A stretch of 64,000 bases of DNA. Source: Streptomyces globisporus (GTDB lineage Bacteria > Actinomycetota > Actinomycetes > Streptomycetales > Streptomycetaceae). The DNA lies in contig BMTG01000007.1 of NCBI GenBank assembly GCA_014649555.1, positions 248,001-312,000 of the forward strand. Direction: 5' to 3'. The notes under the pieces were generated by a model that was given only the letters and a program-made list of their open reading frames with translations, made no database searches and was not told the origin of the DNA. The translations under genes and the position numbers were made by a program. Of the stretch, positions 1 to 6,424 are shown piece after piece. Numbering within the stretch: the first letter of the stretch is position 1; each line of letters opens with the position of its first letter.

Positions 1-26
1 CACCCGCTTCGAGGAAAGCCTGAAAC

Positions 27-68
27 GACGATATCCCGCCCAGTCGAATGACTGGACGGGATATCGTC
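27..68 (-). terminator. Strong hairpin, probable tRNA-Ala terminator
   Basis: Two arms (27-45 and 50-68) pair over about 19 bp with one G-U and a four-base GAAT loop. It lies just 3' of the minus-strand tRNA, so it most likely ends that transcript; being symmetrical it could also stop a plus-strand transcript entering from outside the window. Confidence 0.7.
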
Positions 69-103
69 ACCGTTCGCGAGAGCTACTCGCGAACTGTCGT
101 TTG

Positions 104-177
104 TGGACCTGTGGGGATTTGAACCCCAGACCCCCTCGATGCGAACGAGGTGCGCTACCAGACTGCGCCACAGGCCC
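104..177 (-). tRNA. tRNA-Ala (anticodon CGC)
   Basis: The reverse complement folds as a full cloverleaf: a 7-bp acceptor stem (GGGCCTG with CAGGTCC, discriminator A), a D arm with GCGC pairs, an anticodon stem CCTCG/CGAGG around loop TTCGCAT, and a T arm TGGGG-TTCAAAT-CCCCA. Loop positions 34-36 read CGC, which decodes GCG (Ala). CCA is not encoded. Confidence 0.95.
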
Positions 178-191
178 TTGCGACGTGTGAA

Positions 192-220
192 ACTCTAGCA
201 CCCTCACAGGGGTGCTTGGA
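192..220 (-). promoter_or_regulatory. Candidate promoter of tRNA-Ala
   Basis: Reading the minus strand, TCCAAG (220-215), 17 bases, then TAGAGT (197-192) ends 14 bases before the tRNA. The -10 is a good vegetative match and the -35 is weak. The spacer holds a GCACCC/GGGTGC dyad. Confidence 0.4.
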
Positions 221-283
221 AATCCGTTCCTCCGCTGGTCAGCGGTGTCGGGTCTCCCGGTGCCCCCGGGCGTCCCCGGGGGG

Positions 284-1516
284 TCACTCATTGGCCGCGC
301 GCGGCCGGTCCTCGTCGTCGTACTGGTCGAAGAGCGGGGTCCGGCCCCGGTCGCGGTTGCGGCGGGACTGGTTCGTGCGCTGGCGCGGGGCCGGGTCGAC
401 CTCGGGCGCCGTCGGGTGCGACGTGCCCGTCTGGGTGGGCTCGGCGGTGCTGGAGCGGGCCGCGCTCCAGGTCTCCGGGTCGCCGACCTCGACACCGCCC
501 GTGGCCCGGGGGGCTACGGGCGCGGTGACATAGGTGGGCAGCGGTACGGGAACGGGCTCCCAGCTGTCCCCCTGGACCCGGCCGCGTTCGCGCTGCTGGT
601 CCACCCACTCCGCGTGGTCCGTCTGCTCGACGAGGGCGCGGCGGCCGGCCTCCTGCGGGGAGACCGTGGGGGTGGGTTCCGGCTCCGCGTGGTGCGCTTC
701 GGAGTCGTCGTCCGGCTCGGCGGAATCGGAGGCCGCGGGCTGGTTCCGGCGCGGGCGGTTCTCCCGCAGCCGCTGCGCCGCGTCCTCGGCCCGGCGGCGG
801 TCCATCGTGAAGGCGAACCGTCGGCGTTCCTGGGCACGCAGATGCACGATGTACGTGCTCAGCAGCACGGCCGGCACCGCGGGGGCCCAGAGGAAGCCGA
901 GGCCGCCGACCGCCGCGACGATCGCGCCGAGAGTGAAGGCCAGGAAGAGGACGACGGTGGTCCGCCTGCGCCTCGCCAGGACCTGGGAACGCTGGGCGCG
1001 CCGGGCCCGCTCGGCGTCGGCCGCACCGGAGCGCGGGCGTCGCCGGGCGGGGGGAACGTACTCCCCGGGGCGCTCGCCGGACCGGCGTTCGTGCGCCGGG
1101 CGGTCCGGTTGCTGACGGTCCGGGTGCTGGTGCCCCGGAAGCCGGTCGTGCGCCGGGCGGTCGGATGCCTGGCGGCCTGCGGCGCGCTCGGGCGCGCGCG
1201 CCGGGTCGCCGAGCCGGGCTTCCGTGTGCGCCGGAGGCGCGGCAAAGGCCCGGACGTCCACGGACTCCATACGGTCCGTTTCCCGGTCCGGGTCGACCTC
1301 GGGCCCCGCCTCCTCGGCGGTGCGCTCCCGCAGCTCCTTGGCGTAACGGCGCTCCATCGCCGCCCGGCCGGACAGCAGCCGGATGGCGGTGCTGAAGCGT
1401 TCCGTCGGACGGGCTTCGTTGAGCTCGTCCTGCCTGCGGAGCCACATCGGCACCAAGTAGGCGGCCCAGGCCCCGACGATGACTGCGTAGATGAGGCCGC
1501 TGCTGCTCACGCTCAC
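284..1516 (-). CDS. sepX: Divisome membrane protein SepX/GlpR
   Basis: 410 aa. One membrane helix lies at the extreme N-terminus (about residues 7-24), and two more near residues 186-206 and 208-228 form a hairpin; the rest is charged, Arg/Pro-rich and probably disordered. This architecture and the N-terminal MSVSSSGLIYAVIVGAW type sequence match the actinobacterial protein named SepX in Streptomyces (needed for hyphal septation) and GlpR in Corynebacterium (membrane receptor of the gephyrin-like protein Glp). The gene closes the minus-strand block that contains galU, a glp/moeA homologue and a RimJ-like gene, the order reported around glpR. The start is a GTG; a second GTG two codons later is equally possible because no clear Shine-Dalgarno sequence precedes either. 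Identification rests on family resemblance plus context. Confidence 0.85.
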   Translation of the reverse strand: MSVSSSGLIYAVIVGAWAAYLVPMWLRRQDELNEARPTERFSTAIRLLSGRAAMERRYAKELRERTAEEAGPEVDPDRETDRMESVDVRAFAAPPAHTEARLGDPARAPERAAGRQASDRPAHDRLPGHQHPDRQQPDRPAHERRSGERPGEYVPPARRRPRSGAADAERARRAQRSQVLARRRRTTVVLFLAFTLGAIVAAVGGLGFLWAPAVPAVLLSTYIVHLRAQERRRFAFTMDRRRAEDAAQRLRENRPRRNQPAASDSAEPDDDSEAHHAEPEPTPTVSPQEAGRRALVEQTDHAEWVDQQRERGRVQGDSWEPVPVPLPTYVTAPVAPRATGGVEVGDPETWSAARSSTAEPTQTGTSHPTAPEVDPAPRQRTNQSRRNRDRGRTPLFDQYDDEDRPRAANE

Positions 1517-1667
1517 ACCGTAGAGGGGTTTGCACGGAAGGATCCGCCAATTGGCCCGGTGTGTCGCACGATCCGGCTGATATCACGGACTTTTTTTGTG
1601 ATTGTTCGGATCAACAGACGCCGATAGCCCTATCTCACGCGGTCATCCGGCGATCAAATTCGAACAC
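1517..1667 (-). promoter_or_regulatory. AT-richer intergenic region with candidate sepX promoter
   Basis: This 151-base gap is clearly less GC-rich than its surroundings and includes a run of seven T and an 8-bp TGATATCA palindrome near 1579. On the minus strand TTGATC (1657-1652), 17 bases, then GATAGG (1634-1629) is a plausible vegetative promoter for sepX, which would give it transcription independent of the upstream block. Confidence 0.4.
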
Positions 1668-2297
1668 TTATTTTATTTCTTCGGTCGGTCCGGGGCGTCC
1701 CGGCGTCACCGGCCGCGACCGGCGCCAGCGCCGGAGCATCCCCTCGGGCACTTCCTCGACGGTGAGCGCGAAGATCAGGTGATCGCGCCAGGCTCCGTCG
1801 ATGTGGAGATAGCGCGGGCGCACGCCCTCCGAACGGAATCCGAGTTTCTCCACCACCCGGCGGCTGGGCGCGTTCTCCGGGCGAATGCACACCTCGATCC
1901 GGTGCAGGCCCACCGTGCGGAAGCAGTGGTCCACCGCGAGCGCCACCGCCGTCGGCATGACGCCGCGCCCGGCGACGCTCCGGTCGACCCAGTAGCCGAT
2001 ATGGCCGGAGCACATCGAGCCCCAGGTGATCCCCGCGACCGTGAGCTGGCCGACCAGCCGGCCCTCGTACTCGATGGCGAACGGCAGCATCCGCCCCGCG
2101 TTCGCCTCGGCGCGCAGGTGGCGGACCATCTGCCGGTACGTGGGGCGCTGCGCCGTCGGGCCGCCGGGGGCGGGCGGCGGGACGGTGGCCTCCCAGGGGC
2201 GCAGCCAGTCGCGGTTGCGCCGGTTGACCTCACGCCAGACCCGCTGGTCACGCATCTTTATCGGACGCAGGACGATCTCGCCGTCGGTCAGCGTCAC
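1668..2297 (-). CDS. GNAT acetyltransferase, RimJ-like
   Basis: 209 aa. The layout is that of a RimJ/RimL-type N-acetyltransferase: an N-terminal strand with the IVLRPIKMRD pattern, a long aromatic helix region (WREVNRRNRDWLRPWE), the central strand GQLTVAGI, the acetyl-CoA loop region around DRSVAGRGVMPTAV, and a C-terminal VEKLGFRSEG segment. It would transfer acetyl from acetyl-CoA to an amino group; the protein substrate is unknown. It sits between mog and sepX. A rimJ gene is a standing member of the glp-glpR cluster in Corynebacteriales, which suggests it shares a transcript, and possibly a role, with the divisome genes, though that link is inferred. Confidence 0.85.
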   Translation of the reverse strand: MTLTDGEIVLRPIKMRDQRVWREVNRRNRDWLRPWEATVPPPAPGGPTAQRPTYRQMVRHLRAEANAGRMLPFAIEYEGRLVGQLTVAGITWGSMCSGHIGYWVDRSVAGRGVMPTAVALAVDHCFRTVGLHRIEVCIRPENAPSRRVVEKLGFRSEGVRPRYLHIDGAWRDHLIFALTVEEVPEGMLRRWRRSRPVTPGRPGPTEEIK

Positions 2298-2314
2298 CGG
2301 CCAGGTCGCGATGT

Positions 2315-2896
2315 TCAGCTCGGGCTCCCCGGTCGGGGGTGGTCGCCGCCGCGAAGCTGGTCGACGGCGTGCACCAGGAGCCGGCCGAGGACGGCGAGCC
2401 CGTCCTTCACCCCGCCGGTGGAGCCGGGGAGGTTGACGATCAGGGTGCGGGACGCGACGCCCGCGAGGCCCCGGGAGAGGGCGGCGGTCGGGACCTTGGC
2501 GAGCCCTTCGGCCCGGATCGCCTCCGGGATGCCGGGGATCTCGTGGTCGAGGACACGGCGGGTGGCCTCGGGGGTGGCGTCGGTGGGCGAGATGCCCGTA
2601 CCGCCCGTGGTGACGATCACGTCGTACCGGGCGGCGACGCCCGCGCGCAGGGCCGCCTCGACCGGGTCGCCGTCGGGGACGACCTGCGGTCCTTCGACCG
2701 TGAAGCCGAGGCCGGTCAGCGCCTCGGCGATCAGCGGGCCGCCCTTGTCCGCGTACACGCCGGCGGAGGCCCGGTTGGAGGCGGTGACGACGAGGGCGCG
2801 GTACGCGGCCCCGCCGTCCGGCGCGGCTCCGGTGGGCCCGGGCTCCCGCGCGGGCTGCTCGTGGCCGGCGCCTCCGGTGGGCTCGGGCGGCGTCAC
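2315..2896 (-). CDS. mog: Molybdopterin adenylyltransferase-type protein (MogA/MoaB family)
   Basis: 193 aa. The conserved fold begins near residue 32 (ALVVTASNRASAG) after a Gly/Pro-rich leader. The family signature VIVTTGGTGISPTDATPEAT is complete, followed by the EIPGIPEAIR helix and the LIVNLPGSTGGVKDGL substrate loop. These proteins adenylylate molybdopterin before molybdate insertion by MoeA. The start codon overlaps the end of moaC by four bases, so translation is probably coupled. Together with moaC it forms a two-gene Moco unit set between glp and the acetyltransferase gene. The unusually long, low-complexity N-terminus leaves room for a later start. Confidence 0.92.
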   Translation of the reverse strand: MTPPEPTGGAGHEQPAREPGPTGAAPDGGAAYRALVVTASNRASAGVYADKGGPLIAEALTGLGFTVEGPQVVPDGDPVEAALRAGVAARYDVIVTTGGTGISPTDATPEATRRVLDHEIPGIPEAIRAEGLAKVPTAALSRGLAGVASRTLIVNLPGSTGGVKDGLAVLGRLLVHAVDQLRGGDHPRPGSPS

Positions 2897-3402
2897 GCGT
2901 CCGGTCCCGCCGGTGCCGACGGCGCGGTGCGCCGGTAGTCGCCGGACTTGCCGCCCGACTTCGCCTCGACCCGTACGTCGGTGATGACCGCGCTCTTGTC
3001 GACCGCCTTGATCATGTCGACGACGGTCAGGGCCGCCACCGACACCGCCGTCAGGGCCTCCATCTCGACGCCCGTGCGGTCCGTCGTCTTCACGGTGGCC
3101 GTGATCTCCACCGCGTCGTCGGCCACGCTCAGGTCGACCTGCACACCGGAGACGGCCAGCGGGTGGCAGAGCGGGATCAGGTCCGGGGTGCGCTTGGCCC
3201 CCATGATCCCGGCGATCCGGGCGGTGGCGAGGGCGTCACCCTTGGGGACTCCCTCGCCGCGCAGCAGCTCGATCACCCGCGGCGCGACGAGCACCCGGCC
3301 GGATGCGCGGGCGACGCGGGTGGTGACGTCCTTCGCCGACACGTCGACCATGCGGGCCGCGCCCGCCTCGTCGATGTGCGTCAGCCTGTTCTGCGTACTC
3401 AA
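2893..3402 (-). CDS. moaC: Cyclic pyranopterin monophosphate synthase MoaC
   Basis: 169 aa from a TTG start at 3402, chosen because the protein then begins STQNRLTHIDEAGAARMVDVS as in other MoaC proteins and GGCGGAG lies four bases upstream; an in-frame start at 3468 would add 22 Pro/Arg-rich residues. MoaC converts the GTP-derived 3',8-cyclo intermediate to cyclic pyranopterin monophosphate in molybdenum cofactor synthesis. Key blocks seen are DLIPLCHPL, KTTDRTGVEMEALTAVSVA and the catalytic VVDMIKAVDK region. It overlaps mog by four bases. A GGACCC/GGGTCC dyad (3440-3456) lies just upstream. Confidence 0.93.
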   Translation of the reverse strand: MSTQNRLTHIDEAGAARMVDVSAKDVTTRVARASGRVLVAPRVIELLRGEGVPKGDALATARIAGIMGAKRTPDLIPLCHPLAVSGVQVDLSVADDAVEITATVKTTDRTGVEMEALTAVSVAALTVVDMIKAVDKSAVITDVRVEAKSGGKSGDYRRTAPSAPAGPDA

Positions 3403-3501
3403 CTCACTCCGCCTAGCGGTAGGGGCACCGATGGGCCTCGGACCCGGAGGGGGTCCCCCGGAAGGCACGGCGGCAGATACCGTACCGCCACGGGGCGGTG
3501 G

Positions 3502-4812
3502 TCAGCGGAGCAGGACCACGTCCGTCTCCGTGCCGGGCTCGACCGATGTGACGTCCTCGGGCACCACGATCAGTGCGTCGGCCTGGGCCAGCGCGGCGAT
3601 CAGATGCGAGCCGGAACCGCCGACCGGGGTGACCGTGCCCGCCTCCGCGTCGTAACGGCCGCGCAGGAACTGGCGGCGGCCGGCCGGCGAGGTGAGCGCC
3701 TTGTCGGCGCGCAGCTCGGCGCGGGCCGTGGGACGGTGCACATCGGGCAGGCCCATCAGGGCCCGGATGGCGGGGCGGACGAACAGCTCGAAGGAGACGT
3801 AGGCGGAGACCGGATTGCCCGGCAGGGCCAGCAGCGGGGTGTGGTCCGGGCCGATCGAGCCGAAGCCCTGGGGCTTGCCCGGCTGCATGGCGAGCTTGCG
3901 GAACTCGACCCCGCTGCCCGGCTCGTCCGCGTCGCCGACGGAGGACAGCGCCTCCTTGACGACGTCGTACGCGCCGACGCTGACACCGCCCGTCGTGACG
4001 ACGATGTCCGCGCGGATCAGCTGGTCCTCGATGGTGGCGCGCAGCGTGTCGGCGTCATCGGCGACCGCGCCGACCCGGTAGGCGATGGCTCCGGCGTCCC
4101 GGGCGGCGGCGGTCAGCGCGAAGCTGTTGGAGTCGTAGATCTGGCCGCCCGTCAGCCCCTCGCCGGGCTGGATCAGTTCGCTGCCGGTGGACAGGACGAC
4201 CACGCGGGGGCGGGGCCGTACGACCACGGTGGAGCAGCCGATCGCCGCGAGCAGCCCGATCTGCGGCGGGCCGACGACCGATCCGGCGGCCAGGGCCAGC
4301 ACGCCCGGCTCGACGTCGCTGCCGCGCTCGCGCACATGGGCGCCCGCCGTGACCGGACGGTGGACGCGGACCTCGCCGGTGGCGCCCTCCGGCGCGTCGG
4401 CGTGGGCGCGCATCCCCTCGGCGGGGCCCTCGCCCGTGCCGCCGTCCGTCCACTCGACCGGGACCACGGCCTCCGCACCGGCGGGCAGCGGGGCGCCCGT
4501 CATGATGCGGGCGGCCTGCCCCGGTCCCACGACCTGGTCGTCGGCGAGCCCCGCGCTGCCCGCGGCGACGTCACCGATGACGGTGAGGACCGCGGGGAAC
4601 TCCTCGCTCGCGCCCTCGACATCGGCGACGCGGACCGCGTAACCGTCCATGGAGCTGTTGTCGAAGGGCGGCAGGGCCACCTGCACGACGACGTCCTTGA
4701 CGAGGACGCAGCCTTGGGCGTCGGGCAGCTGCAGCTCGATGGGCTCCAGCGGCCTCACCGAGGCGAGGATGTCGTCCAGGTGCTCGTCGACCGACCAGAT
4801 CGTGCTGCTCAC
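3502..4812 (-). CDS. glp: Gephyrin/MoeA-like protein, probable Glp
   Basis: 436 aa from a GTG at 4812, ten bases after GAGGAG (which overlaps the end of galU). Full MoeA layout: N-terminal domain with PPFDNSSMDGYAVR, the MogA-like domain with VVTTGGVSVGAYD and KLAMQPGKPQGFG, and LALPGNPVSAYVSFELF leading into domain IV. The family inserts molybdate into adenylylated molybdopterin. However, the gene follows galU by four bases and lies in the block ending in sepX/glpR; in Corynebacterium the MoeA-type protein of this locus (Glp) binds FtsZ and the GlpR receptor. Here it may be the divisome protein, a working MoeA, or both. The sequence alone does not decide; a second moeA elsewhere in the genome would favour Glp. 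Confidence 0.85.
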   Translation of the reverse strand: MSSTIWSVDEHLDDILASVRPLEPIELQLPDAQGCVLVKDVVVQVALPPFDNSSMDGYAVRVADVEGASEEFPAVLTVIGDVAAGSAGLADDQVVGPGQAARIMTGAPLPAGAEAVVPVEWTDGGTGEGPAEGMRAHADAPEGATGEVRVHRPVTAGAHVRERGSDVEPGVLALAAGSVVGPPQIGLLAAIGCSTVVVRPRPRVVVLSTGSELIQPGEGLTGGQIYDSNSFALTAAARDAGAIAYRVGAVADDADTLRATIEDQLIRADIVVTTGGVSVGAYDVVKEALSSVGDADEPGSGVEFRKLAMQPGKPQGFGSIGPDHTPLLALPGNPVSAYVSFELFVRPAIRALMGLPDVHRPTARAELRADKALTSPAGRRQFLRGRYDAEAGTVTPVGGSGSHLIAALAQADALIVVPEDVTSVEPGTETDVVLLR

Positions 4813-4816
4813 GGGG

Positions 4817-5719
4817 TTACATCTCCTCAGCGACGTACTTGCGCAGCCAGGTCCGGAAGTCCGGCCCCAGGTCTTCACGTTCGCACGCCAGTCTGACAAT
4901 GGCGCGCAGATAGTCGCTGCGGTCGCCGGTGTCATAGCGGCGGCCCTTGAAGACGACGCCGTGCACGGGGCCGCCGATCTTCTCGTCCGCGGCGAGCAGC
5001 TGGAGCGCGTCGGTGAGCTGGATCTCGCCGCCGCGGCCCGGCTCGGTGTGTCGCAGTATGTCGAAGACCGCGGGGTCCAGGACGTACCGGCCGATGATGG
5101 CGAGGTTGCTGGGGGCGTCGGCCGGGTCGGGCTTCTCGACCAGGTCGGTGACGCGGACGACGTCGCTGTCGACGGTGGCGTCCGCGGCGGCGCAGCCGTA
5201 CAGGTGGATCTGCGAGGGGTCGACCTCCATGAGCGCGATGACGCTGCCGCCCTCACGCTCCTGGACCTCGACCATCCGGGCCAGCAGCGCGTCGCGCGGG
5301 TCGATCAGGTCGTCGCCGAGCAGCACCGCGAAGGGCTGGTCGCCCACGTGCGGGGCGGCGCACAGCACGGCGTGCCCCAGGCCACGGGGGTCGCCCTGGC
5401 GCACGTAGTGCATGGTGGCCAGGTCGCTGGACTCCTGGACCTTGGCGAGCCGTTCGGCGTCGCCCTTGCGGGTGAGCGCGGACTCCAGCTCGTAGTTGCG
5501 GTCGAAGTGGTCCTCAAGGGGACGCTTGTTGCGACCGGTGATCATCAGTACGTCGGAGAGACCGGCTGCCACGGCTTCTTCGACGACATACTGGATGGCC
5601 GGCTTGTCGACGACAGGCAGCATCTCTTTCGGAGTGGCCTTCGTGGCGGGCAGGAACCGGGTGCCGAGACCTGCTGCCGGAATGACGGCCTTGCTGATCC
5701 TGGAGGGCGACTGAGTCAT
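4817..5719 (-). CDS. galU: UTP-glucose-1-phosphate uridylyltransferase
   Basis: 300 aa, the usual length. It makes UDP-glucose from UTP and glucose-1-phosphate for glycan and envelope synthesis. The nucleotide-binding signature AAGLGTRFLPATKATPKEMLPV begins near residue 14, followed by KPAIQYVVEEA, the GDDLIDP metal/sugar-nucleotide motif and the late EIQLTDALQLL and FKGRRYDTGD blocks. AAGG lies seven bases before the ATG. It heads the minus-strand block (galU, glp, moaC, mog, acetyltransferase) and is divergent from the cyclo-ligase gene across 93 bases. Confidence 0.95.
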   Translation of the reverse strand: MTQSPSRISKAVIPAAGLGTRFLPATKATPKEMLPVVDKPAIQYVVEEAVAAGLSDVLMITGRNKRPLEDHFDRNYELESALTRKGDAERLAKVQESSDLATMHYVRQGDPRGLGHAVLCAAPHVGDQPFAVLLGDDLIDPRDALLARMVEVQEREGGSVIALMEVDPSQIHLYGCAAADATVDSDVVRVTDLVEKPDPADAPSNLAIIGRYVLDPAVFDILRHTEPGRGGEIQLTDALQLLAADEKIGGPVHGVVFKGRRYDTGDRSDYLRAIVRLACEREDLGPDFRTWLRKYVAEEM

Positions 5720-5745
5720 GTGCCGACCTTAACGGCTGCACACGT

Positions 5746-5764
5746 CCGGAAGCTGATATTCCGG
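5746..5764. promoter_or_regulatory. CCGGAA-N7-TTCCGG inverted repeat between divergent genes
   Basis: A perfect 6-bp dyad lies in the 93-base divergent gap between galU and the cyclo-ligase gene. It is placed where an operator for either promoter would be; no protein can be named. Confidence 0.35.
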
Positions 5765-5812
5765 TTAACTTCGTCCTTAAATATGCCCATACGAGAACCG
5801 TGCGAGTAACCA

Positions 5813-6424
5813 ATGAACACCGACAAGTCCGGAAAGGCGTCCGAGAAGGGCTCTCTGCGGCGCGAACTGCTCGCCGCACGGGCCCTCCTGACGAAGGAGG
5901 ACGCGCTCCGGGCCGCGGCGGTTCTCGCCGATGCGGCGCTGCACCTCCCCGAACTGGCCGACGCCCGTACGGTCGCCGCGTACGTCTCCGTGGGCCGCGA
6001 ACCGGGCACCCGCGCCCTCCTGGAAGCGCTGCGCGGCCGCGGCGTGCGGGTGCTGCTGCCGGTCCTGCTGGCCGACAACGACCTGGACTGGGCGGTCTAC
6101 GAAGGTCCGGCGCACCTGCTCCCGGCCGGGCGGGGCCTCCTGGAGCCGGACGGACCCAGGCTGGGTCCCGACGCCGTCCTCGCCGCCGACGCGGTGCTGC
6201 TGCCCGGCCTGGCGGTGGACGGAGCCGGGATGCGGCTGGGGCGGGGCGGCGGCAGCTACGACCGGGTGCTGGCCCGGCTGACGGCCGCCGGGGCACACCC
6301 CTCGCTCGTCGTGCTCCTGTACGAGAACGAGGTGGTCGCGCGGGTCCCGTCGGAACCGCACGACCACCCCGTGGACGCCGTGGTCACACCGGCCGGAGCG
6401 CGGCGCTTCGCAGCTCCTTCTTAG
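5813..6424 (+). CDS. 5-formyltetrahydrofolate cyclo-ligase
   Basis: 203 aa. It converts 5-formyl-THF to 5,10-methenyl-THF with ATP. Typical blocks are the basic N-terminal KGSLRRELLAAR, AAYVSVGREPGTRALLEAL, VLLPGLAVDGAGMRLGRGGGSYDR (the ATP/folate loop) and the C-terminal VPSEPHDHPVDAVVTPAG. It is divergent from galU, as in many actinobacteria. Its stop codon overlaps by four bases with the stop of the convergent acylase gene, so the two transcripts must run into each other. Confidence 0.93.
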   Translation: MNTDKSGKASEKGSLRRELLAARALLTKEDALRAAAVLADAALHLPELADARTVAAYVSVGREPGTRALLEALRGRGVRVLLPVLLADNDLDWAVYEGPAHLLPAGRGLLEPDGPRLGPDAVLAADAVLLPGLAVDGAGMRLGRGGGSYDRVLARLTAAGAHPSLVVLLYENEVVARVPSEPHDHPVDAVVTPAGARRFAAPS

